Of a stretch of 64,000 bases of DNA, positions 1 to 10,400 are shown piece by piece; the first letter of the stretch is position 1, and every line of letters starts with the position of its first letter. The notes beneath the pieces were generated by a model. It did no database searches and was not told the DNA's origin. It saw only the letters and a list, made by a program, of their open reading frames with translations. Where the stretch lies: NCBI RefSeq assembly GCF_018143015.1, contig NC_054749.1, forward strand, positions 33,102,911 through 33,166,910, given 5' to 3'. A program made the position numbers and the translations under genes. Origin of the DNA: Lytechinus variegatus (lineage: Eukaryota > Echinodermata > Echinoidea > Temnopleuroida > Toxopneustidae).

Positions 1-195
1 TTGAAATCATGTAAGAAAAATTAAAAAGTGGGGATGACATCATCAATTCTCTCAGCACATATTTCTACTTAGAACTGCTTGATCAAAGTAATGATTTTCT
101 TTTTAATTTGCATCAAATTTGATGAAATACAGGTTTTGCTTGTCTACTTTTACTCCATTTATTCACATTATTTTCAGCCTGGAGTAACCCCTTTA
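1..195. repeat. Partial foldback (MITE-like) element, right end
   Basis: The stretch ends in CTGGAGTAACCCCTTTAA and contains 'gatgacatcatcaa' and 'aatttgatgaaa' phrases. These resemble the ends of the TTAA-flanked elements at 43261-43763 and 49763-50219. Only one end is inside the window, so the assignment is by resemblance. Confidence 0.4.
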
Positions 196-864
196 ATCAG
201 TAGTGATGTGAGTGTTCTTACATTGACTTGATAAATGTAAATGCTATGGCAGGAAAGGAGCTTATCTGAAGAGGAAGACTTGTCAGAAAGTAGGCCAAAT
301 TTGATCCAAAATATGTTTCTAGGATTACAGGGGATGCATTAAAACAGTCATTTAAATACGGAACCTAGTCTCGTCTTGGGTGTGAATTAGTATCAACTAT
401 GGAAAGCAAACAATGACATAATTCATTACATTTTAACTGCTAAGCCTAAGTACAACAATGTTAGCATTCAGCTGTAACAGTTCTCTAGAGATTGGTCAAT
501 GTAAACAGATGTGCCTTATACCTAGAAGACGTATAAGTGCATTAGTCTAAAAACATCGTTTTTGTTGTTGCTAGAGGATATAACTGTCTGTGCGGGCAGG
601 AAGGAAAAAGCTAGGCAAATCAGTGCATACTTACAATGCAGGAAGGACTAATCCAAACATAGAGGAAATTACAATGACGCATTACTCATAACTGGAAGCA
701 TTTTAGAGAGTTATTTCATGGTTGGCAATTCAATAAGTTTGATAATCAGCAACAATTTAGTACAATATATCAAGATCAAAACAACTCTCATCCGCGATGT
801 ATCTTTGACACAAAGACAACACTGAATTTGTTGAACCATCAATATGTACTGTACAGTGATGTAA

Positions 865-1087
865 AGGCCTGGTCACACTGCCCGAGTGTTGTTGCAGTGG
901 TCGTGGAGCGGAAGAGAGAGGGGGTCGAATTTCACTCACAAAATTGGGGGAAAAAATAAAAAACAAAAATCGAAAACAAAATAAAAACAAACGAAATCGA
1001 AAATGGTGAACGGGAGCGAGCGGTGATGATTTTTTTCTATCCGCTCCACGACCGCTCCAACAACGTTCAGGCGGTGTGACCAGGCCT
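865..1087. repeat. MITE with ~48-bp terminal inverted repeats (AGGCCTGGTCACA type)
   Basis: The left end begins AGGCCTGGTCACACTG and the right end is its reverse complement, CGGTGTGACCAGGCCT. The two arms also share a segment around TCGTGGAGCGGA / TCCGCTCCACGA. The centre is an A-rich filler with no coding capacity. This is a non-autonomous DNA transposon; the superfamily is not determined. Confidence 0.8.
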
Positions 1088-2298
1088 ATAGTAACAGAAA
1101 TAACCAAATTTCAATGAATGTACATTTATGAGGGGGTGGTGGAGAAAGGAAATGAAATACATGTATACTACTGCAGCACTTTAGTAGTAAACAAAATAAA
1201 TAGGAGAAAAGGAAATCCTAACATATTCTTGCACAATATAACACTATTCTATGTGATATGCAAGAAGATACCGGCTCCTTACAGCCTCATTTTACACAGG
1301 TATTGATAAAAAGAATGAAATTCAATCTGAAAAAGTCTGATTTTCTAGTAACGAATGCACATTTTAAGGGATTCAAATTCTAACGTAATACATGATTGTC
1401 TTAGATAAAAGCACCATACACATTCATTCTGTACAAGTTTTTCTCTTACAACTACATTTTGAAATACTCTTTAATGATTCCATTACTTACAAAAAGCTAT
1501 AAGAAAACACAAACAGTGAAAGTTTAGATTTGCTGAGAAGTGTAAATAATTTTTTTAGCCCATTAACAATAATTGACACTCTTATTCTTTGTACTTTGAA
1601 TAGGTAAAAGCAAATATCCAGTAGTTAATGGAAAACTTATTAACAAAGTTGTCCAATTTCAACATAAAATTTATCTTACATTCCAATTGATATTGTCTAT
1701 TTCTCATGTTAAAACCAAATTAATAAGATCTTCATAATTCTAATAGGAAATCCATATAATTTACAAATATGTACAATGCAATGCATGTAGATCTATATCT
1801 AATCATCAGTACAAAATACCTTCATTAAATACCATCTTGTGAAATTTACAATTTGAATAGAATTCTCATTCTCTCAAAATACAGCTTCAACAATTTTGAT
1901 GCAATTTTTTATCAAATTTTCAATTAGTAGAAAAAATATATTGTTACTATAAAGGCATCAACTATTTCTGTATATTCAAGCCAATTAAAACAGCAGCCAT
2001 AAGAATATTACAAATTCTTTTAAAAAGCCAGTTTGATATAAAATTAGAGGGTAGGTCATTTCATTTTGTGTAGATACTTCTTTTGCCAAGATAGCGCACA
2101 ATATTTGGTGGCTAATGCCTAAGCCTGCCATTGTTAATATCAGTGTCATATTTAACTAGTTGTAAAGGGTGTATCTATGAAAAAGAAACCCATCATTCAT
2201 TATTGTTTGTTTAGAAACTATCAAATTCAGAATTGTGGGATTCGTATCACTCAAAAATTACTCTCATCAATCAGCATTAAATACCTGAATTGGGTTTC
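1088..2298. other. AT-rich stretch, no gene seen
   Basis: No conserved protein, RNA gene or clear repeat boundary was recognised. It may belong to the TTYH 3' flank. Confidence 0.5.
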
Positions 2299-2682
2299 TA
2301 GGACCAAGTTTCACTGAACACCAGTGTTCTAAAAACGTGGTGTCAAAATCCCAGGTGGTTCACTATCACTGCTCACTGAGTCGCTATGGTGTGAGTGTGT
2401 GCATATGAACAATGTTATTATGCAACATCAAAATTGCTTTTTAAATTGTTTGAATTGAACTTCATCAATATGTAAGAAACAATAGGTTCATAAGTCAACG
2501 CAAACAGTTTATGTGACAAAAAATCTGGTAAAGTATTTTTATATTCTTTTTCCTCTCAATTTTCGATTGTTCATTGTGCCCACTGTGTTAAGACCACAAG
2601 TGAACAAAGTGTAACACATTGTATAACAAAGTGTAATGCATCATATAATGAATACAATAGTGTTCAGTGATACATGGTCCTA
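2299..2682. repeat. Probable foldback element
   Basis: The left end reads TAGGACCAAGTTTCACTGAA and the right end GTTCAGTGATACATGGTCCTA, an imperfect inverted pair. The interior has further short inverted pieces ('gttcac' / 'gtgaac'). No coding sequence is seen. Confidence 0.5.
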
Positions 2683-3560
2683 AGCACCATCATGCTTCTA
2701 TTTGAATGTAAATAAAGTCATTACAAGAAATGTTATAAGCATTTCTATTTGCCATTTTGAGGGTAGAACATTTCTTATAGGAGTCTATCTCATACATGGG
2801 TTGTTACATTATATAACCATAAAATTATTATCCTTAATTTCTAGAATAAAATGACATTGCTTCCATTTACAGCTTGACAGACATTGCAAAAAATACACCA
2901 TGTAGAACTCCTTCATGTAAGAGTACTAAACAAGTATATAATAATATGCACAAACATTATGGCAAGCAAAGTATACATCATATCTCGTGCAACATGTATA
3001 CATATAAACTTGTTCACTTAACTCTTTAATATACAGAGAGTAAATTCAATGTACGACAATAAATTCAATGTATGACAATAAATACATTTTCATATTATTG
3101 AAAAAAGACACAGGAAAATAAAAATGCTACAAATGATCAAGATATTTTGATGGATTCACAAGGAATAGGCAATATACAGATAATACATAAATTAAATCTC
3201 TAACAGGGATGAATGGGGTTATAAGTTAGAATGGAAAAATTATTGATATAAAATTGCAATTGATATCGAAAATTGCCATCATAAGTTTGAGGATATTACA
3301 ATCCTGGTTAATACATATACGTAGAGAATGTGATTTTGATCATGATGTATCGTAGAAGGGAATGTTTTCTTATCATTATTGATATTGTCTACCCAAGTTT
3401 ATAAAAATAATCTCATTCGATCCATGGAACACTGATCTGCTAAAGTTAGACATGAGTGTACTACAAAAGTGTCCCCCTCTCTCTCTACGACTTAGACATT
3501 CTCTACAATGCATCGATTCCATTGAAAATACAATTAAATCACAAATGAGATCTGAGAGGC

Positions 3561-3692
3561 CTTTGTCGAAAGTTGGTGAACTTGGACAGCAGATCATCCG
3601 AATATTTGCACCGGACGAACAATTGCAAATGTGTCGTTGCCCAGAGTCAAGAGATTTCGATCCTTTCCCGGTCCACCAACTTTCGACAAAAG
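3561..3692. repeat. Short inverted repeat, ~20-bp arms
   Basis: CTTTGTCGAAAGTTGGTG (from 3561) is matched by the inverted CACCAACTTTCGACAAAAG ending at 3692. The ~90-bp loop has more balanced base composition than the surroundings. Short open frames cross it on both strands, but none looks like a known protein. Confidence 0.55.
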
Positions 3693-3792
3693 ACTCTCAG
3701 CTCAACATTCTGACTTGACTGGCATTTTCAAAGGAATTGGTGAGTTTTAGAGTGTCTCTGTAGCAAATGCAAAAAGTCTGGTCTTTCTCTCT

Positions 3793-3846
3793 GACACACA
3801 ACAAAGTGACACCCACACAAATTCACACACATACACACACTCACAT
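3793..3846. repeat. CA-rich microsatellite
   Basis: Irregular (CA)n tract. Confidence 0.7.
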
Positions 3847-4039
3847 ACTCCTATCTTAATTTCTTTAAAACTGAGTTAAGATTTGGCATAGAATATAGAG
3901 TACATGGCAGAACGCGTACCATATTGTTTGGCCCATCTTTATCAGCAGTAAAATAAACCACCAAAATCTTGGAATTATGTGCATAATGATGTAATGGATT
4001 ATATCAGAGTGCTATTCAATGTGTATCCCTCTGCTTCAG

Positions 4040-4380
4040 ATTGAAGAGCTAAATTAAAGGTGTTCTTACAACGGGGAAAACATCAGGGTTCAAGACGCCT
4101 GGTCATTAAAGATAAATGGCAGATGTTGTAATGATTTCATAATGAGTCTGTATAGAATCCAATCAAATGACCATCCAAGCATCTGTATGTGTAAAAGTTA
4201 ACCAATGTGTTTCTGGAAGAAATGTGTGATTGCTGAAAAATATGCAAAACAGACGTGAAATTCAAGCACAATTTTGGGTATTTTTCTATGCAATAATATT
4301 ACACTGCTTCACATATGCTTATCTTTGTTGGGTGTCTTCAGTGTGATTTTGTTTAAAGCTTAGTTTTCATTATTTTGTAA
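4040..4380. repeat. Diverged copy of the 'TGTCCCACGTG' dispersed repeat
   Basis: It shares the order of phrases 'cagaatccaat..aaatgacca', 'tctggaagaaat', 'gcaataat' and 'ttatctttgttgg' with the copies at 22787-23183 and 62854-63267. It is clearly more diverged than those two. Confidence 0.6.
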
Positions 4381-4482
4381 CAAGTAAAATGTGTTGTCAA
4401 TCGCCCATGGTGGAATTTGTTGTCGAGTGGAACCATCCTATAGACCAAAATACTGTACAATTTGTATATTTGTATACAACTT

Positions 4483-4715
4483 GGGTGTAGTGGTCTAATG
4501 GTTAAGGCTTTCGTCTTTCAATCTGAGGGACGTGGGTTCGATTCCCAGCCATGGCGTGTTTTCCTTCAGCAAGAAATCTACCTATATTGAGCTGCACTCA
4601 ACCCATGTGAGGTAAATGGTAGAGGCAGAAAGTAATTCCTCTAAAAAAATCAGAGAATCGGAATCTGTAGACTAACAAGGTGGACACGTGCACTATACAA
4701 ATCCTATATCATTAT
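4483..4715 (+). mobile_element. tRNA-derived SINE
   Basis: The head is tRNA-like: the A-box-like TGGTCTAATGG is followed by the B box GGTTCGATTCC. The body begins 'ttccttcagcaagaaatctacc' and contains 'tgctgcactcaaccc'-type sequence that recurs in the SINE at 22069. The acceptor stem does not pair, so this is not a functional tRNA. The 3' end is approximate. Confidence 0.8.
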
Positions 4716-4852
4716 TATTTCACCCATTGTCTCAAATAGTTACGTCATCATTTCACCTACCTCGACCTGATTATAACCCTACAACTATGTGACAAAGGAA
4801 TGTCTGATGGGCAAGTTTTGGGCTGTGCCCCAAAGATGAAGAGCTAACAAGT

Positions 4853-5178
4853 CAGGGTTCCCACAGAAATTGTAAACAGAATTCCATGAATTTTCCAAGA
4901 CTTTTCCATGACTACATTGCTGCTTTCCATGACTTCCAGTGACATCACGGGAGTTATGTAGAATTTGGGGTGTCACAAAACTGGGAAAAAATGGCAATTA
5001 TGATCACCAATTACAACAGCAGAGTATGATAACATGGGAGTTGCAAGACACAACAAAATGGAAAGCTGCTGTAGCCAAGAGGTAAATGCAATTCCATGAC
5101 TTTTCACAAATTTTCAGAATTCCCCGACTTTCCATGACCACAAATTTTTCCAGGATTTTCCATGACTGTGGGAAACCT
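4853..5178. mobile_element. hAT-like MITE (CAGGGTTCCCACAG ends)
   Basis: The ends are CAGGGTTCCCACAG and CTGTGGGAAACCTG, in inverted orientation. The subterminal regions carry many copies of TTTTCCATGACT in both orientations. This end type is common in animal hAT non-autonomous elements; the superfamily is inferred from end resemblance only. Confidence 0.65.
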
Positions 5179-5835
5179 GCAAGTATTTCTAGTCTTTTTC
5201 ACAACATATTGCGCCAGCAAATTACAATTCATTAATCCTCATGAATGATCATGGTAGAAAGACCTCAAGCTGGATTTAGCAAAGTTTGGGATATTAAGAT
5301 GGTAAATGAGCTTAATTCATGCATTAATGGCTCTTGGCAAGAAAGCTTAGAGAAAGTATAAATTGTAACTCTTCCTAAATATAGTACATCAAGGGAATTC
5401 AATAATTTGTTACTTTGCAATATATTTTTGATAAGATTTACTTCTTAAATATACATATGAAAGGAATGTGATATTTTGCAAGTTTTGATAAATACGACAA
5501 GATTATTTTCAAAGGCATCCAAGAGTTATAGGCTACAAAATGGATTTCTCCTTGTATTAAAAATATTACTCAGTATAAAAATTATCATTCTCTTTCATCC
5601 CCACCCAAACATTTGTGTGTCCAGCGACTCCAAAAAATATCATTAAAATTGTCATCTCAAGTCCACATCGCAAAACTTTTAAATCGTTGGCAAGCTAAAA
5701 GTTACTGTTACAAGCTCCTGAAATGGAGAGGATATTTGATTGGTCACAAACATATTTGTCATAGTATTATAGAATTTGATATTGACAGCAATCTTAAAGG
5801 CAATATGTGCAATTTCAGCTTCAATGGAACTTATT

Positions 5836-6308
5836 TATGATGGTGGGCCCCAAGTCTGCGCACCTAACAATTTGAGTTCAGATTTAACATGATTTTTTTC
5901 TTATTACACAAAATCTTTGAGTTGATAATGTTCCTTATATTATTAAGAGTAAGTGTACCAAATTTCTCATTAAAAATAAAAGAAAATATAGGATTTTCTT
6001 GAAAAAACTGCGGGCAGTCATTTTCAGATTGAAAAAAAAACAATGGTACCCCATGTCTGCACACTCATTCACTTTGCACACGTTTCGGGGATTTTGATGA
6101 CAAAGGCTGCATTTTTGAGGCTGTCACATGAAATGCCCTGAATTCATTATTTTTCCACCATTTTGAGTCGGATTTTTTAATGAATACCTGCCTATGTATT
6201 GCATTTGTAAAGTTCGTGCTCGTTGCGTATCTTCTTTAACTAGAATCGTGCAGATAGGCGGGTGCGCAGACTTGGGAGACCGCGCAGACATGGGGGAACT
6301 GACCATAC
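5836..6308. mobile_element. Foldback element with repeated 'AAGTCTGCGCAC' end motif
   Basis: The left end is TATGATGGTGGGCCCCAAG followed by TCTGCGCAC. The right end, read inverted, starts TATGGTCAGTTCCCCCATG and carries the TCTGCGC motif twice. A further copy (CCCCATGTCTGCACAC) sits about 205 bp inside the left end. The architecture matches the element at 45989-46509, which has a different motif. No transposase is present. Confidence 0.7.
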
Positions 6309-6840
6309 TATCTAAATGTCTGAAATGTAGATATATCATGGAACCAAAACTGTCAGGTCTTATTACTAGTACTACCCCCTCACAATGTTATTTTAAAAAA
6401 ATAGCACTTAATATCAGCATGAAGCTAGCCTCTTTTTAAGTCTGATATAACAGAAACATTTATAATGCCTTATAGCATCTCAAGCATCAGATATGAAACT
6501 GTTCTTCTTAACATTAGAGAGCCAGTTGATAAGATACAATATGCTCAACAGCAATGGATTGTCAAATACTTGATATAAATAAAATAAACTGAATTCAAAA
6601 CATAGCAGGAGTAGACAAGATAAACAAAAATCAAATTTCAATCGAATCTTATCAGATAGAAATATAGGATTTATCTGATAAAAGGATGCTACCAGATACA
6701 CATCCAATTCAATTGCTTCTTCTTTCAGACACATTGAAAAGATTTATCTTTGAAACAAATTAATTCTGTTGATGCAATTGTATAGGGATCTGAAGAAAAT
6801 GCTTATGACTGCAATTGAAGTCTTTATCCCTAGACTCTAC
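6309..6840. other. Likely TTYH 3' UTR or flank, no other feature
   Basis: AT-rich sequence just beyond the palindromic array, with no recognisable gene. The TTYH polyadenylation site could not be fixed; no convincing AATAAA on the minus strand lies close to the stop codon. Confidence 0.4.
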
Positions 6841-6844
6841 AGAT

Positions 6845-7330
6845 GAGGAGACTTTTGTCTGTTATACAAAGCATTACCACATGAGTTTGAAGAAGAACAG
6901 ACTTATGTCTGACAGACAAACTATCATACTGAAGTCTCGAGATTAGCAGGTACAGGTGTTTTATAAGAGCTTGCACATGAAAATTCTTATGTCTGCCGTA
7001 GAAACCACCGCCAATGGACTTGGAACATAGGCAGACAGTTCTAAAAACCCATTGTAACATGAGTTTAGAGATGATTGACTAATGTCTGCCACAGAAGAGA
7101 AAGATAAAGAGATGTAAGTTGACGCACAGATTCGCATCTGTTAAAGAACAGACTTTTGTCTGATGACAAACAGACTCATGTCTGAAATCATTGTCCTTGG
7201 AGTTGAACAGACTTATCTGTCGACACACAGACTTATGTCTTTTGAGGAGCAGACATTTATCTGATGACAAACAGACACATGTCTGAAATCAATTGTCCCT
7301 GTAGTTAGAGCAGACTTTTATGTCTGCCAT
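6845..7330. repeat. Array of palindromic CAGACTTATGTCTG units in TTYH 3' UTR
   Basis: At least ten copies or partial copies of a 14-bp palindrome (CAGAC-N4-GTCTG) occur, near 6848, 6897, 6990, 7077, 7149, 7171, 7207, 7226, 7249, 7270 and 7311. The spacers partly repeat as well ('gatgacaaacagac', 'gaaatcattgtcc'). The array begins about 12 nt after the TTYH stop codon and would be transcribed as a string of small hairpins. Confidence 0.75.
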
Positions 7331-7341
7331 AGAAGCCATTG

Positions 7342-7452
7342 TCAGACGAGACTTGCAGATCCAGCTGATAACCTATTTTGATTGGATGATTCTTCCCTTG
7401 ATGATCTATCAGGTGTTCGTCTGTTCCCATCTCTCCTCATGGCCATGGTATA
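7342..7452 (-). CDS. TTYH: TTYH coding exon 14 (last)
   Basis: Begins after an acceptor ...TTACAG with YTMAMRRDGNRRTP and ends ...SAGSASLV, stop TGA. It enters in phase 0. Its first codon, Tyr, completes the PPTY motif begun in exon 13. The tail is Ser/Arg/Asn-rich, as in vertebrate TTYH2/TTYH3 (compare SYTSSMRAKYL, recalled from memory). The stop codon itself lies in a GTCTGAC string that resembles a unit of the adjoining palindrome array. Confidence 0.88.
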   Translation of the reverse strand, partial: YTMAMRRDGNRRTPDRSSREESSNQNRLSAGSASLV

Positions 7453-10400
7453 CTGTAATATTAATTATAAATCACATTATCAAAGTCATCTAAAAATTCA
7501 TGTCTTGAATAAAATACAATTCCCTGACTTGTAACAAGAACAAATTCAGCTTTTAGCTTAAAATTTCAATGATTTTTTAATCTCTATAAACCAATATATC
7601 TATCTTTACATGCAAATCGATCATTTAAAAATGTTAACTTCCTGCATGGTTGACGCAGTGTCAGAGTTTTGGTTACTTGAAAATCACAGACAAAAACTAC
7701 AAATAAAAAAATTATTCATTTAAATCTCTCCCATTTAAGTCAAATATTACTGAAAACATAAAATTAAATTGATTAAATTGATTTGATTTCATACTAGTAG
7801 CGGTATCATTATTCAAATACTACTTGATTCATGTGGAGTTGCCGTTTCAGATGTAAATTTCCATTTTGATAACTACTTTACATTACTTTTAATTAAAACC
7901 TAACTTTCAAGAGAATAAACTTTGAAGAAGAAAAGTAGATCAAAAGTATGATCAAAACCATGAAACACCATAATTAAATAATGAAAGCAACTATAACAAA
8001 ATTGAAATTAAAGAGAAACTAGTAATATTAATAAATTTAGATAAGACAGCAATATAGACACACACCACAAACAGACGAAGACATATATTAAATATGTAGA
8101 GTATACACAAAGCAAAGAAAAGACAAACATCAAACAATATGTAGGATACACTCTTCCAAAGAGCAATTACTATGCTCGATAGGTACCCTGGCCTAATTCG
8201 ATCTCAACTACACTGCTTCAACAAAACAGCCATTGAGCTGAAACGAACTTCATCATATTTGGGTAAAATTCACAAGCGCACTCAATCCAAATAATCAACA
8301 CACTCAGATTTCTGTAAATTTTGATTGCATGTTTCGTTTATTTAATTTGCCCTTACCTCAATTAAGATCTAAACTTAAATTATTTCAGTTCAATACATTT
8401 TGTGCTATTACCCCCAAAGTAGGGAGAAAACTATTGTAAATTCTCCACCAACTGCACGACAAAGAAATTAATATTTTCAAGATAGAATAATCCCAAAGCC
8501 CTAAGCGGAACCCTTCCAAAATGCTTATTGCTGTAAGGAATGAAATGAAGCCTATATCAATTTGGTATAACAGTGTTCTTATTTGCAGCCATCAGGTCTT
8601 TTGGTTAAATTGCCTCTTGATATCAGAAAATTATACATTGTCATGGTTTGAGGAATGCCACATTCACTTTCCTGTAATTATATCCCAACACATTTTGACT
8701 GGTCATGGTTTCAGATGAGGCTGATTTCTTAAATTACCTGGGGTGGTATTCTGAAAGTTGTCCTAAATATTCTTGTACCTTTTCTTGTAACTCAGCAAGT
8801 GAAGTAAGTGAAAGAAAGATGTTCTATTCAACTCGGCGTTATCTTGCACCATAATACCTATTCGCTATTGGTATACCATCAATCCATTACTGAAGGTGTG
8901 CATTATTTATATACTATCTCACCGGCCAAAAATAAGACTCGTGTACAGTGACGATACAGAAACAATTACACAACAGATAAAACAACACAATATAGGAATA
9001 CTGAAGTTCACTGAGTAACATGCATACAACACACCCAAGATACAAGATAAAAAGACAAATATAAAGCTTAAGATTATGATAAAAAGGGTGTTTTGATGAA
9101 GGGATAGAACTCACAGTGGGAGGGGGTGTGTCATAGTTCCCTCTTGAAGGTGTTACTGTGTCTTCCAAATAACTATCTCTCTGATGTGATACGTAGGATG
9201 TACGGCCGGAGGGACGGGTGTTCACCATATCAAAGGGACTGTATGTAGACGAGAGATAAACGAGAGTCATCAAACCTACCCCATATGACCATGGTGATAA
9301 TCATTCACAACTTTTGCAGATCGATATGTATCTGTTTTAGAGCATTTACAGACGCAGACAAAAAATTAGCAATTTGATGTCTAACCTTGCAAATATAACC
9401 TCGCTAGTATGATTTACTTTTCTGAAAAATAAGTCATTTTCTGATATTTTTCAGTGGACAAAAACTTTTCAACTCTTTACCTTTAAATCATAATGCAGTC
9501 AAGAACAAATGAATCATAAAATCTTGCAATCTTGGCACTTTCAATTGTATTATTAAATCATTATCAATACGTCATCTTGAGAAACTCTTCCCCTTTGAAA
9601 TCATGATGCAGTTAAAGAGCAAAATCAATCATTGAATCACTGTACTTTCATTTTTAGTATTGAATAATAATAATCAATATATCTTTTTGAGTACTTTTAT
9701 TCATTGCTCAAAATCATAATGCAGTCAAGAGCAAGCAAATTCAAGCACGAAATCACATCGTCATAATTCAGCACTTCAACTTTGAGAGCTGAACATTCTA
9801 TTTGCAGTGTGCCATATTAGTTGTCAATGCATGATGGGGGATTAGTTAGTTATGTTGTGTTAATGATAATGATTAGTTATTCTTCGATCAGGGAGCCGCT
9901 ATATCCTTTGATTGAAGGGTCGTTTGGTCCTGCGATGATTGGTTGCCACCTCCCATTGTGATATGAACAAGATGCAAAAATAAAATGATAAGCATGCACA
10001 AATATCACAATGACTAAGATTGCTACACCAATGGTAGAGTGGAATGAAAGATGAAATGAATAAAAGAAATAAGATGAATATCAAGAGGAACAAACAAGGT
10101 CTCACATTGCATCCATAATAAAACAAATCAAAACAGGAGACTAGATTGAAACTACTTGACTCTTGACATAATGATGATCAACTATCACCTTTCAACATCC
10201 ATGTATCTTGTCGAAAGAATTGAAAAAGTTCCCTTAATTGTACGCACGTACAATATATCTAGTGAAAAGTTACTGACAGCATGATACAACTATGCAGTTT
10301 TTTTTCTTTGCACACTCTAAAATGTTAGGGTGAAATATTAAGTAAAAATCATGTACTGGGGGTAAATCTTCATGTGACAGTCATGCTGCATGCATGTTGC

